From Pseudomonas fluorescens (GTDB taxonomy: Bacteria; Pseudomonadota; Gammaproteobacteria; Pseudomonadales; Pseudomonadaceae): a stretch of DNA of 64,000 nt. The stretch is taken from the NCBI RefSeq assembly GCF_019212185.1, contig NZ_CP078138.1:3764501-3828500 (forward strand), in the 5' to 3' direction. A model generated the notes under the pieces. It ran no database searches and was not told where the DNA came from. It saw only the letters and a program-made list of their open reading frames with translations. This document shows positions 43,044 to 53,500 of the stretch, piece after piece; position 1 is the first letter of the stretch, and each line of letters begins with the position of its first letter. The position numbers and the translations under genes were made by a program.

Positions 43044-44288
43044 TTGCGTCTGTTTCACACTTCCGACTGGCACCTGGGGCAAAACCTCCACGGCCAGGAA
43101 CGCGACTTTGAACACGGCTGTTTCCTCGACTGGCTGCTGCGTCAACTGGGGCAGGAACAGCCCGACGTGTTGCTGATCGCCGGCGATATCTTCGACACGG
43201 TCAACCCGCCGGTCAAAGCCCAGGAGCGGCTCTATGACTTCATCGTCAGCGCCCACGAACAGCAGCCGTTGCTGACCATCGTGATGATCGCCGGCAACCA
43301 CGATTCCGGCTCGCGGATCGAGTTGCCCGCGCCACTGATGCGCCGCCTGCGCGCCCATGCTCTGGGCCGCGTGCTGTGGCTCGATGACGGCCAACTGGAC
43401 GCCGAGCGCCTGCTGATCCCACTGCCGGACGCCTCGGGGGCGATTGCCGCCTGGTGCCTGGCCCTGCCCTTCCTGCGCCCGGCGGAAGTCACCGGCGCCC
43501 ATCTTGGTGACAACTACTTGCGTGGCATCGGTCAGGTCCACGAATGGCTGATCGAAGCGGCCAACGCCAAACGCCTGCCGGGCCAGGCGCTGATCGCCAT
43601 CAGTCACGCGCACATGGCCGGCGGCTCGGTGTCCGAGGATTCCGAACGCAGCCTGATCATCGGTAACGCTGAGGCCCTGCCGGCCAGTCTGTTTGGCCCG
43701 AGCATCAGCTACGTTGCCCTCGGTCACCTGCACAAGCCGCAGAGGGTCAACAGCGAGGAGCGCATTCGTTATTGCGGCTCACCGATTCCGCTGTCGTTTT
43801 CCGAAATCGGCTATCAGCACCAGATCCTCGACGTGCGCCTCGACGGCGAAACCCTGGTCAGCGTCGAACCTCGGCTGATCCCGCGGGCGGTCAATCTGCA
43901 GCGCATCGGCCCGGCGCCGCTCAGTGAAATCCTCGGACAGCTTGCGGAACTGCCAGACATCGACCTGCTGGCCGAGGTTCAGCGCCAACCCTGGCTGGAG
44001 GTGCGAGTGCGCCTCGACGAGCCACAACCAGACCTACGCCAACAGCTTGAAGTCGCCCTGCAAGGCAAGGCGGTGCGCCTGGTGCGGATTGCCGTTGAAT
44101 ACGCCGGCAGCGGCAGCCGCGACGGCCATGACGACAACAGTCAATTGATTGAATTGGACCAGCTCACGCCCCAGGAACTGTTCAGTCGCGCCTGGCAGGA
44201 CAGCTACGGCAGCACCGTTGACGAGCAGACCCTGCAGGACTTCGCCCAACTGCTGCAGGACGTGCAACAGGAGAGCGAACAGCCGTGA
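43044..44288 (+). CDS. sbcD: Exonuclease SbcD, nuclease subunit
   Basis: 414 residues from the TTG at 43044, which has GGAG 6 bases before it and gives the family start MRLFHTSDWHLGQ; an ATG at 43023 would add seven unusual residues. All metal-site motifs of the Mre11/SbcD group are present: DWHLG, GDIFD, IAGNHDSG, SHAHMAG and GHLHKPQ. With SbcC it cuts hairpins and opens blocked DNA ends, including palindromes at replication forks. The stop overlaps sbcC (GTGA with the GTG start). Confidence 0.95.
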   Translation: MRLFHTSDWHLGQNLHGQERDFEHGCFLDWLLRQLGQEQPDVLLIAGDIFDTVNPPVKAQERLYDFIVSAHEQQPLLTIVMIAGNHDSGSRIELPAPLMRRLRAHALGRVLWLDDGQLDAERLLIPLPDASGAIAAWCLALPFLRPAEVTGAHLGDNYLRGIGQVHEWLIEAANAKRLPGQALIAISHAHMAGGSVSEDSERSLIIGNAEALPASLFGPSISYVALGHLHKPQRVNSEERIRYCGSPIPLSFSEIGYQHQILDVRLDGETLVSVEPRLIPRAVNLQRIGPAPLSEILGQLAELPDIDLLAEVQRQPWLEVRVRLDEPQPDLRQQLEVALQGKAVRLVRIAVEYAGSGSRDGHDDNSQLIELDQLTPQELFSRAWQDSYGSTVDEQTLQDFAQLLQDVQQESEQP

Positions 44289-47200
44289 AAATCCTTGCCA
44301 TTCGCCTGAAAAACCTCGCCTCACTGGCCGGGCCGTTCGAAATCGACTTCACCCGCGAACCGCTGGCCAGCTCCGGCCTGTTCGCCATTACCGGCCCCAC
44401 CGGCGCCGGCAAAAGCACCCTGCTCGATGCCCTGTGCCTGGCGCTGTTTGGCGCCGTACCACGGCTGAACAGTACCGGACGTGACGCCAAGGTCCCGGAC
44501 GCCGATGGCGAAATCGCCAGCGGCGATCCGCGCACCCTGCTGCGCCGCGGCACCGGCGAGGGCTTCGCCGAAGTCGATTTCCTCGGCATCGACGGCCGCC
44601 GCTATCGCGCCCGCTGGGAAGCCAACCGCGCCCGAGAGAAAGCCACCGGCAAGCTGCAAGCGAGCCGCCAGAGCCTGCGCGACCTGGACACCGATCAACT
44701 GCTGGCCAGCCAGAAAGGCGAGTACAAGAGCCAGCTCGAAGCCGTGCTGGGGCTTAACTTCGAGCAGTTCACCCGCGCGGTGATGCTCGCCCAGAGCGAG
44801 TTCAGCGCCTTCCTCAAAGCTGACGACAACGATCGCAGCGAGTTGCTGGAAAAACTCACCGACACCGCGCTCTACACACGGCTGGGCAAGCGCGCCTTCG
44901 ACAAGAGCAAGGAGACCCGCGAAGCCCACAAGCTGCTGCAGGACCAGGCCAGCGGCATCACCCCGCTGGCCGCCGAGGCCCGCGCCGAACTGAATCAACG
45001 ACTGGCAGACGCGCAGCAGCAACTGCAGCACGGTCAGGCACAACTCAAGCAGCTTGAACTGCAACACAGCTGGTTCAACGAATTGCAGCAGATCCAGGCC
45101 TTGCACCAGGCCGCCGTCGACCAACTGCAGCAAGCACAACGGGACGCCGATGCCCTGGCCGACGACCGTCTGAACCTGCAGCGTCTGGAGCAATTGGCGC
45201 CGCAGCGTCACCAGTTTTCCCGGCAGGTTGAACTCGACGCCCAGCTAACCCCGTTGGCTGCACAGATCCAGCAACACAGCAGCCAACAGAGCGCGCATCA
45301 GGCCCGTCAGGCCGAGCTCGAAGTGGGCCTGGCCAGCGCCAAAGCCGCGCTGCTCCAGGCTCAGGAACAACACAGCAGCAATGCCCCGCGCCTGCGCCAG
45401 GCATTTGCCGAACAAGCCAATCTGCAGCGGCTGGTCGAGGCCATCACTGCCGCGAACGAGCACAAGCTCAGCGCCGAACAGGCCAGCCTCGGCGGCCAGC
45501 AGGCGATTGCGCAGATGCTCGAACAGCAACAGCGCGCCGCCGAGCAACTGGCGAGCATCGCCAGCCAGCTGGAGCACAGCCTGCACCTGGCGCCGGTCTG
45601 CGACGCCTGGCGCCTGCACCGCGAGCGCCTGCAGCAACTGATGCTGGTGGGCAATCGCCTGAAACAGGGCGAGACCGAGCTACTTGCGCTGCAGCAGCGC
45701 GCCAGCGACAGCGCCAGTCACCTGGACCAGCAACGCCGACAACTGGCGGTGCTCTACAGCGAGGCCGATGTCGAGCCGGCGGCGGTCGCCGAGCAGGTGC
45801 AGATCCTCGGCAGCCTGCTGCAGGACAATCGCAAACAGCTGCGGGCGATCGAAGAGCTGTCCCGTCTGTGGGCCAGTCAGCAGCAACTGCACAGCCGCGG
45901 CCAGGCGCTGCAAGAACGCCTGAACAGCGTGCACGGCGAACGCGAACGCCTGACCGCTGACGGGGTAAAGGCCAAGGCCGAATTGACCCTCGCCGAGCAG
46001 GCCCTGCAGGTCACCCGAGAACTGCTAGAGCGCCAGCGCCTGGCTCGCAGCGCCAGTGTCGAGGAACTGCGCGCACAGTTGCAGGACGACCAGCCTTGCC
46101 CGGTGTGCGGCAGTGCCGAGCATCCCTATCATCAGCCTGAAGCCCTGCTGCAAAGCCTCGGCCGGCATGACCAGAACGAACAGGCCAGCGCGCAGTTGGC
46201 CGTCGATCAACTCAAGGAAAAACTCGGTGAGTTGCGCGCCGAAGTCGGCGGCCTGATCGCCCAGCAAAAAGAACTGCTGCAGCAACAGGAGCAACTCGCG
46301 CTCCAGCAGCAGAGCCTCAGCCCGGAGCTCGAAGCCCATCCACTGGCCATCCAGCTGTTCGATCAGGACGACGCTCGTCGCGAGCCCTGGCTGGCCCAGC
46401 AGACCGCGCAATTGCAGCAACGCATCGGCCAGGACGAACAACGCCAAAGCGTCCTGCTCGCCGTGCAACACGAGGCTGCACGCTTGACTCAGGCGCTGCA
46501 GGCGGCCGAAAAGGCCAGCCAGCAAGCCAGCCAACAGTTGACCCTGCAGCAACATGAATTAAGCAACGACCGCAAACGCCTGGAGGAAGAGCTCACAGGC
46601 TTTGCCAACTTGCTGCCGGCTGAGGTCATGGACGGTTTGCGTAGTGAGCCGGCCGCGACCTTCATGCAGCTCGACCAACAGGTTAGCCAGCGCCTGGAGC
46701 AACTGAGCCGGCAACGCGAGGAACTTGAAGAGCAGCAACAGCGCCAACAGCACCTGGAGAAAGAACAGGAACGGCAACTGCATCGCAGCGCGCAATTGCA
46801 GGCGGCACTGCAACAGCACGGCCAACTCGCCGAGCAACAGCAAGCCGCCCGCGACACTCTGGGCGAGCTGCTGGGCGAACACGCCCGTGCCGAACAATGG
46901 CAAGAGCATCTGGAACAGTCGGTGGAACAGGCACGCCAGGCGCAAAGCCAGGCTGAGCAGCACTTGCAGGACGTTGCCAGTCAGTTGATTCAGGTGGCTG
47001 CCGAACTCAAGGCTGAGCAGGAGCGTCAGCAGACGCTAGAGGCGGAGCGCAGTGATCTGGGCAAGCGCATCGCCGACTGGCGCGCCTTGCATCCGCAACT
47101 GGATGACGGCGGTCTGGAGCGGTTGTTGGGTTACAGCGATGAGCAAGTCAGCCAGTTGCGCCAGCAACTCAAATCGAGCGAGTCGGCCATCGAACAGGCC

Positions 47201-47926
47201 AGGGTCTTGCTGCAGGAACGCGAGAAGCGCCTGCACGACCACCAGGCGCTGCACAGCGAGCCATTCGACGCCGAGCAACTGGCCGGCGCCCTGGTCGCGG
47301 TCCAGCACGACAACGCCCAGCGCGAACAACACTGCGCCGAACTGCGTGCGCAACAAGCCGAGGACCAGCGTCGCCAGGACGCCAATCAAGCCCTGGCTCA
47401 GCGCATCGATGAGGCTTACAACGAGTGGCAGCGCTGGGCACGGCTCAACGCGCTGATCGGCTCGGCCACCGGCGACACCTTCCGCAAGATCGCCCAGGCC
47501 TACAACCTTGACCTGCTGGTGCACCACGCCAACGTCCAGTTGCGCCAACTGGTACGACGCTACCGGCTCAAGCGCGGCGGCAGCATGCTCGGCTTACTGG
47601 TGCTGGACACCGAAATGGGCGATGAGCTGCGTTCGGTGCACTCGTTGTCCGGCGGCGAGACCTTCCTGGTGTCCCTGGCCCTGGCGTTGGGGCTGGCGTC
47701 GATGGCCTCGAGCACGCTGAAAATCGAATCACTGTTTATCGACGAAGGCTTCGGCAGCCTCGATCCGGAATCCCTGCAACTGGCCATGGACGCCCTCGAC
47801 GGGTTGCAGGCGCAGGGGCGCAAGGTCGGGGTGATCTCCCACGTCCAGGAAATGCATGAACGGATCCCGGTGCAAATCCAGGTCCACCGCCAGGGCAATG
47901 GCCTGAGCACCCTGGAGGTCAAATGA
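44285..47926 (+). CDS. sbcC: Exonuclease SbcC, SMC-like ATPase subunit
   Basis: 1213 residues, GTG start. Walker A GPTGAGKST (37-45) at the N-terminus, two very long Gln-rich coiled coils with the zinc hook CPVC near residues 604-607 between them, and at the C-terminus the signature SLSGGETFLVSLALALG (about 1118) and Walker B FIDEGFGSLD. The Rad50-like arms hold DNA ends for SbcD. The coiled coils are unusually rich in Gln and Leu, as is common in Pseudomonas SbcC. The last bases overlap a glutathione S-transferase start. Confidence 0.95.
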   Translation: MKILAIRLKNLASLAGPFEIDFTREPLASSGLFAITGPTGAGKSTLLDALCLALFGAVPRLNSTGRDAKVPDADGEIASGDPRTLLRRGTGEGFAEVDFLGIDGRRYRARWEANRAREKATGKLQASRQSLRDLDTDQLLASQKGEYKSQLEAVLGLNFEQFTRAVMLAQSEFSAFLKADDNDRSELLEKLTDTALYTRLGKRAFDKSKETREAHKLLQDQASGITPLAAEARAELNQRLADAQQQLQHGQAQLKQLELQHSWFNELQQIQALHQAAVDQLQQAQRDADALADDRLNLQRLEQLAPQRHQFSRQVELDAQLTPLAAQIQQHSSQQSAHQARQAELEVGLASAKAALLQAQEQHSSNAPRLRQAFAEQANLQRLVEAITAANEHKLSAEQASLGGQQAIAQMLEQQQRAAEQLASIASQLEHSLHLAPVCDAWRLHRERLQQLMLVGNRLKQGETELLALQQRASDSASHLDQQRRQLAVLYSEADVEPAAVAEQVQILGSLLQDNRKQLRAIEELSRLWASQQQLHSRGQALQERLNSVHGERERLTADGVKAKAELTLAEQALQVTRELLERQRLARSASVEELRAQLQDDQPCPVCGSAEHPYHQPEALLQSLGRHDQNEQASAQLAVDQLKEKLGELRAEVGGLIAQQKELLQQQEQLALQQQSLSPELEAHPLAIQLFDQDDARREPWLAQQTAQLQQRIGQDEQRQSVLLAVQHEAARLTQALQAAEKASQQASQQLTLQQHELSNDRKRLEEELTGFANLLPAEVMDGLRSEPAATFMQLDQQVSQRLEQLSRQREELEEQQQRQQHLEKEQERQLHRSAQLQAALQQHGQLAEQQQAARDTLGELLGEHARAEQWQEHLEQSVEQARQAQSQAEQHLQDVASQLIQVAAELKAEQERQQTLEAERSDLGKRIADWRALHPQLDDGGLERLLGYSDEQVSQLRQQLKSSESAIEQARVLLQEREKRLHDHQALHSEPFDAEQLAGALVAVQHDNAQREQHCAELRAQQAEDQRRQDANQALAQRIDEAYNEWQRWARLNALIGSATGDTFRKIAQAYNLDLLVHHANVQLRQLVRRYRLKRGGSMLGLLVLDTEMGDELRSVHSLSGGETFLVSLALALGLASMASSTLKIESLFIDEGFGSLDPESLQLAMDALDGLQAQGRKVGVISHVQEMHERIPVQIQVHRQGNGLSTLEVK

Positions 47927-48525
47927 ATACCCTGTATTCGTTCCGCCGCTGTCCCTACGCGATGCGCGCCCGCCTCGCCCTGCGTTACAGCGAAGTGCCG
48001 CTGCAGATCGTCGAAGTCAGCCTCAAGGCCAAGCCCGCCGCCATGCTCGCACTGTCACCCAAGGGCACGGTGCCGGTGCTGAGCGCGGACGGCCGGGTGT
48101 TGGACGAGAGCCTGGACATCATGCGCTGGGCCCTGCAACAGCACGACCCGCAGGACTGGATGCTCAAGGACGACGCCGATGCACAACCGTTGATGGCGGC
48201 GCTGATTGAGGAAAACGACCAGTCGTTCAAGCTGCAACTCAATCGCTACAAATACGCCGAGCGCTATCCCGAACAGCCGATGGAACACTATCGCAGTGAA
48301 GGCGAGGCGTTTCTGCGCAAGCTCGACGGCTTGCTGCAACGCCAGGCTTTTCTCCTGGCCGCACACCCCAGCCTGGCCGACATGGCCCTGCTGCCCTTCA
48401 TCCGTCAATTCGCCCACGTCGACCGCGACTGGTTCGCGCAGACGCCGTATCGGCATTTGCAGGCGTGGTTGGAGGGTTTGTTGCAATCAGGGCTGTTTGT
48501 GGCGGTGATGATCAAGCAGAAGTAG
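47923..48525 (+). CDS. Glutathione S-transferase family protein, coupled to sbcC
   Basis: 200 residues. Thioredoxin-like N-terminus with RRCPYAMRARLAL (CPYA in the place of the active site), KGTVPVL and ESLDIMRWAL for glutathione; the helical part has HPSLADMALLPFIRQFAHVD. Its start overlaps the sbcC stop (ATGA), so it is translated from the sbcDC mRNA. Glutathione-dependent reduction or detoxification is expected; the link with DNA repair is unexplained. Confidence 0.85.
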   Translation: MNTLYSFRRCPYAMRARLALRYSEVPLQIVEVSLKAKPAAMLALSPKGTVPVLSADGRVLDESLDIMRWALQQHDPQDWMLKDDADAQPLMAALIEENDQSFKLQLNRYKYAERYPEQPMEHYRSEGEAFLRKLDGLLQRQAFLLAAHPSLADMALLPFIRQFAHVDRDWFAQTPYRHLQAWLEGLLQSGLFVAVMIKQK

Positions 48526-48541
48526 CAGCTCTTGTAGGAGC

Positions 48542-48571
48542 GCCCATTCGCTAGCCAGCTAGCGAATGGGC
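48542..48571. terminator. Perfect 13-base hairpin, possibly a REP-derived bidirectional terminator
   Basis: GCCCATTCGCTAG (48542-48554) and CTAGCGAATGGGC (48559-48571) pair without mismatch around the loop CCAG. The preceding TTGTAGGAGC is the tail of a Pseudomonas REP, so this looks like a REP in which the head was replaced by a strong palindrome. It lies between convergent genes (the GST and a small secreted protein), where it could stop both. There is no T run. Confidence 0.65.
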
Positions 48572-48598
48572 CATCAGCAACACACCCGAAATGTGCAA

Positions 48599-48778
48599 TC
48601 AATGCTGAACCTTATGATCCAGCGCCGCATAGAAATTGGCGCTCTGCTGCAGGTACTTCTGGGTGTAGCTATGGGTCGCGGATTTTTTCGAGCTGATTTC
48701 GACACTGGCGCCCGCCGGCAACACCACGCTGGCGGAAATGGCGGAAGCGGCGATCACGGAGAAGAGATTGAAATTCAT
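48599..48778 (-). CDS. Small secreted protein of unknown function
   Basis: 59 residues from the ATG at 48778, with GAGGG upstream. A signal peptide (LFSVIAASAISASVVLPAGA) leaves a mature part of about 34 residues with VEISSKKSATHSYTQKYLQQ, which is basic and His/Gln-rich. Small proteins of this type are common in Pseudomonas and are often not annotated. No family recognised. A frame reaching 48832 has a worse start. Confidence 0.65.
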   Translation of the reverse strand: MNFNLFSVIAASAISASVVLPAGASVEISSKKSATHSYTQKYLQQSANFYAALDHKVQH

Positions 48779-48906
48779 GGCGGTAACCCTCGTGTGCAGT
48801 TGGCTTGTTTGCCTGTGTAGGCCGTGAAGCAAACTTACGCCTGATGCTTGGAGCGCTTGAAATCTTTTGTAGCAGTAGCCGTTATCACTCTGATTAATAC
48901 AAGCAC

Positions 48907-48931
48907 GCAGGCCCCGTCAACCGGGGCCTGC
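48907..48931 (-). terminator. Hairpin terminator after the lactonase gene
   Basis: GCAGGCCCC (48907-48915) pairs with GGGGCCTGC (48923-48931) over nine bases with a 7-base loop, 4 bases after the minus-strand stop at 48936. The T run is weak, but the position directly after the gene makes a terminator the best reading. Confidence 0.7.
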
Positions 48932-48935
48932 AGCC

Positions 48936-50111
48936 TTATTCAGCAGAGAAGAACTTGATGTCGCTGGGGGCATCGAACGGCAGTTTCTGCACGGTCTTGC
49001 CCAGCAAGCCCGTCTGCCGGTCACGCTCGATGACCACGATCTGATTGCTCTTCTGGTTGGCCACCAGCACGAATTTTTCGCTCGGATCGAGACTGAATTC
49101 GCGCGGGTGATCGCCCTCCACCGAACGCCGTTGCAGCTCTTTCAGCTCGCCACTGACCGGATCGATGGCAAACACCAGCAGTTCGTTGGCGGCGCCACGG
49201 TTGCTGACGTAGAGAAACTTGCCATCGCGCGATGCGTGCAATGCGGCAGCGGCTTTGTTGGCTGCCGGTTGCCCTGCCGCCAGGTCCACCAGTTGGCGTT
49301 GGGTCAGTTGCCCCGCCTGGTAGTCGAACACTGCCACTTGCGCACTCATTTCCATGCTCAGGTAGGCGTGCTTGCCGTCGGCACCGAACAGCAGATGGCG
49401 CGGCCCACTGCCGGGCGGCAATTGCACCGAGGCCGGCGTCGCGGCGACCAGCGGATGCTCGGGGTGGGCCTTGGGCTCATAGCGATAGACGAATACCCGA
49501 TCGGCCCCCAGGTCGTTGGAAAACACGTACTGACCATCCGGCGACGACACGGTCGAATGCACATGCGCTGACCGTTGCCGCTCGGGGTTGATCCGACTCG
49601 CCGGGTGGCTGCTCAACTGCACCGGCGGCGACAACCGGCCGCCGGCATCCACTGGCAATACCGCCAGGCTGCCGCCCGGATCCTCAGCCACCGAATAATT
49701 GCTGACAAACAGGTAACGCCCATCGGCGCTCAGGCTCGAATGCGTCGGCTCATTGCCGAGGCTTTGCACCTGATTGATCGGGCTCAATTGCCGAGACTTG
49801 GGATCGACGGCGAAACTGCTGACCCGTCCGACCACATCACGTTGTCCTGGACCGTTCTCGTTGACCGCGAACAGACGGCGCTGGTCGGCCGAGAGCGTCA
49901 GCCACGACGGGTTGGCGCTCTTGATCACCTGCAGCGGCTTGGCATCGAGCAGGCCGGTCTGGCTGTCGAAGCTGAGGTGATAAATCCCCTGGCTGGTGCC
50001 TTGGGTGTAGCTGCCGATCAGCAATTGATGGGGCTGAGCCGCGACTGCTGGCCCACCCATTGCCCCGATGCCTGCGACCACCAATAGCGGCCAGACCTTA
50101 GGCATCCGCAT
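48936..50111 (-). CDS. Lactonase family beta-propeller protein, periplasmic
   Basis: 391 residues from the ATG at 50111, with GAGG in place. A signal peptide ends near PAVAAQ. Seven-bladed propeller of the 6-phosphogluconolactonase (Pgl/YbhE) type: LLIGSYTQGTSQGIYHLSF, NPSWLTLSADQRRLFAVNE, HVHSTVSSPDGQYVFSNDLG, GPRHLLFGADGKHAYLSME, and the final DHPREFSLDPSEKFVLVANQ. Cytosolic Pgl has no signal peptide, so this exported form probably acts on another lactone or as a binding propeller. The gene overlaps the end of the preceding small gene by 14 bases. Confidence 0.87.
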   Translation of the reverse strand: MRMPKVWPLLVVAGIGAMGGPAVAAQPHQLLIGSYTQGTSQGIYHLSFDSQTGLLDAKPLQVIKSANPSWLTLSADQRRLFAVNENGPGQRDVVGRVSSFAVDPKSRQLSPINQVQSLGNEPTHSSLSADGRYLFVSNYSVAEDPGGSLAVLPVDAGGRLSPPVQLSSHPASRINPERQRSAHVHSTVSSPDGQYVFSNDLGADRVFVYRYEPKAHPEHPLVAATPASVQLPPGSGPRHLLFGADGKHAYLSMEMSAQVAVFDYQAGQLTQRQLVDLAAGQPAANKAAAALHASRDGKFLYVSNRGAANELLVFAIDPVSGELKELQRRSVEGDHPREFSLDPSEKFVLVANQKSNQIVVIERDRQTGLLGKTVQKLPFDAPSDIKFFSAE

Positions 50112-50394
50112 GCTCGTCGTCCTCTTGGTTGCTACCACTGAGCGCGCTCAGGCACACCAGGCGATGCTCGCCGGCATCGCTGCAGAGGGTCCAGCTGTGC
50201 AGTGTGCTATCGAACACTGCTGCCTCTACCTGGGCCAGGCTGAACTGCCAACGCTTGTTGGCGCGGCCGTCCATGCACTCGATGTGCAGGTTATCGTCCT
50301 CGTCGAGGTAGAAATCGAAGGCGTGCAGGCCGTCGATTTCCAGCATGTCGCAGTTTTCCAGGGCGTTGAGCAAGGTGTCGGTCACAGCAGTCAT
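50098..50394 (-). CDS. Small acidic hypothetical protein
   Basis: 98 residues from the ATG at 50394. Acidic (DFYLDEDDNLHIECMDG, QEDDEHADA), no signal peptide. It reads as a compact alpha/beta fold; no family recognised with certainty. An open frame continues to 50586, but the additional residues are in the promoter area of the divergent giant gene. It overlaps the start of the lactonase gene, so the two are one transcript. Confidence 0.7.
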   Translation of the reverse strand: MTAVTDTLLNALENCDMLEIDGLHAFDFYLDEDDNLHIECMDGRANKRWQFSLAQVEAAVFDSTLHSWTLCSDAGEHRLVCLSALSGSNQEDDEHADA

Positions 50395-50574
50395 GGCAAT
50401 TAATCTTTGGGTGGAAAAGCCAGCATGATACCCCATTGCGCCCAGCGCCAAGTCAGGCTTGAGCAGGCACGTTTGCGGCTGATCCGAGCGGTAGCGCGCT
50501 AGCGCACAGACGCTTGCCGCGCCCTCCATTCTGGCAGCGAAGTCCCTTATTTTCGCTGCAGAAAGGAATCCGCC

Positions 50575-53500
50575 ATGCCAGACCAAACCACCCTTCTACC
50601 CATATCCTTGAGCGACGCCCCCGCCCAGGCGGTCGCCCTGCGATTTGCCGGCCGACCGACCCTGCGCCAGATCGTCGGGCACGTGCTGGCCGCCAGTATT
50701 CTCGAGCAATACCCGAGCCTGCCGCTGGATCCGCAGGTTACCCGCCTGGCCGTCCCGAACCGCACCGGGGGCTGGGATTTCATCCTGCTGATCGACGTCG
50801 CCCTGGACTTTCTCGCCCACGGCACTCGCCTCGACCTCACTCAGGAAATCGACGGTCGTACGCACTTCCTCAGCAACCAGTTGCCCTCGCGCTTGTACTT
50901 TACTGGCTCGCAGGGCCCCGGGCGTCCGGACATGGCGGTCATCCAGGATCAGATCCTGGCCCTGGCGGATACCCTCGGCACACACCTGCAGAACGCCCTG
51001 AGCGACTACTGGAACCAGCTCGACGAACACGGCGACAGCCACTGGAAATGGCTCGGCGACTTGCTGGCCAGCGGCCTGAGCAGCGCTACCAGCCTACTGC
51101 CCGTGATGCAGACAACGGCCAGGGACGCGCTCTACCAATTGGCCCGCCACCCAGACCGCCGCGAGCGTAAAGCCATCCTCTGCCCCGGCGGTTTTGTGCA
51201 TGCCTGGTGCCTGGAAACCCGCTTGCTCAGCCATGGCCAAAGCCACTCGTTGCTCAGCCCCGATCTACTGATCGTCCAGGCCGAACGGGTGTTTTTGTAC
51301 CGGAGTTGCGGGCGCCTGGAGTCATACCCGGACATGCACGCCTTTAATCAGGCCTGGGGGAGCGAAGTGGAGCGCCAATTCCAAGCCGAGACCCTGGTGA
51401 TCGAGCGCTCCGAGCCTGACGGCAATATCTTCGATACCCAGGCCGCCTTGCTGCTGGAGCGTCAGTTGCAAAGTCTGGATGCTCTGCGTTTCCCCGCTGA
51501 TCAAGGGGTGGCCGCCCTGGAGCGACGCATCGCCGCCTGCACCGATCCCAGTCGATTTTTTCGCGATGCGCCTGTGCCAGTCGCGCCCGCCATGGAAAAA
51601 ATCCACGCTGCCCTGCCGCAATGGCTCAAGGATGGAACCGATACCCAGCGCGACGAGTACCGCCAGTTACTGGTGGAGCAAGCTCGCCTGCAGCGACTGA
51701 CCGCAGGCAAGTCATTCCTCGACGGCATCGACAACCTGCAAGCCTTCACCCTTGAAGCCTTGCGCACGCAGTTACGCCTCGATCATCCAGATGTGCAAAA
51801 CGAGCCGCAGGATCTGCTACTCAACTTCCATGTCGCGGCCGGTGATTTCGGCAGTGGTTTCGTCACCCACGTGCCGATGCCGTTGAGCGAATTGGCGATC
51901 CGCAACCTCAGCGCCATGCCCTCACGCAACATGACCGTCAGCGACAGCAGCGGCAAAGCCGTTCCTGCCTGGCTGAACGCCGACTACATCCTCGGTGTAC
52001 CGGGCCTGTTCAGCAGCACCGAGGGGCTGATCAGCCGGGTGAACATTGGTCAACGCTACCCGCAGCAGCTAAAGGCCCTATTGCTCGACGACGCCGGTGA
52101 ATCTGCCCGCCGCGCCAGCCTCTTTGGCCAGATGCTCAAGGTCCAACTGCCGCTGCAGGCACTTGAACATGCCATACGTGGCGAACACGGCCTGAGCTTC
52201 CACGGATACCGCTGCGTCAGGGCGGTTCTGCACAGCCAGGCACCCGAGCGCGTGGTCGACGGCCAGGACATTGTGATCCGTTCGCTGGCCTTTATCCGCC
52301 AGCCCGGCGCGAGCGCGGACGTGGTCGAGAATATGTTCATCATTGAACCGCGAGACATTGCGGTTGGCCCGCACATTCTCTACCGCCCCGTGTACCGGGA
52401 CGCCCTGCTACAGTTCGCCAGCCGTGAAGCCCTGTTCGAGGCCATTGCCCATACCGGTGCCCTGCAAGACAGCGTGTTGAGTTGGCTGCCGGACAAGGCC
52501 CGGCCGATCTACAGCCATGACGGTTTCAACAGCCCGCATATCCTACAATTTCTGTCGGGGGACGACAGCGTCCGTTGGGAAAAGCCGCAGCCGGCACAGT
52601 TGGCTCAGGATACAAGCGCCCAGGCCCTGGCCAGCGTCAACCTGACCCAGTACCTCTACACCTGCAACGCCCGAGCGCTGGTCGACCTGGCAGACAGAGA
52701 GTCGGTGTCCAACGCCGAGAGCCGCTGGGCGATTGTGCGCGAGGGCGGCTGGCTGCTGTTCAACACCATCCTCCTGCCGGTGCTCAGTGGTCCGGCAATG
52801 CTCGCCGGCTGGATGCTGCAACTGGCCGTCAGCCTCAATCAGGATATACCGGCGCTGCACAGTGATGATCCGACCGCCAGGGAACTGGCCTGGGTCGACC
52901 TGCTGCTCAACGTCGGCCTGCTGCTGATGCAACTGTCCTCCCGTGGACATCCGCCTCTGCCGGTGCACGAGTCGCCAGACCCGGCGCTGCATCTCGCAGC
53001 CTTGCGTCGCGCCCCCGAAGAGACATTTGTGGCAAGCGCCGTTATCGAACAAGGTGCCACCGGCCTGCCCGCATCGCCGCCGGCGGGCGACAGCACCCAG
53101 ATCGATTTCATTCACTCCAGCGCCAGAGATTCGTCCAGCCGACGCTTGCTCAATGCCTTGCTTGAGTTGCACGTCGACTGGCCCGTGCCGGCTCCCGAGC
53201 CTGTCGACATTGGGATAGTCAGGGGCCTTTACCGTATCGACCATCAATGGTACGGGTCGGTGGCGGGCCTGTTGTTCAAGGTCACTGTCGATCTCGACCT
53301 AGGCGAGGTGTACCTCATTCACCCGCACAAGCCTGGGCACCCCGGGTTCAAGCTGCAGACTGATGGTCAGGGCCACTGGACACTGGATCGCGGGTTGAAG
53401 TTGCGAGGGGGCGGCCCCAAGAATCGCCTGCAGAACAAGCTGGCGGAGATCGAGAAGAAGCGCCAACAGGTGCGCGACGAAGTCGGTCGAATCGGCGAGA

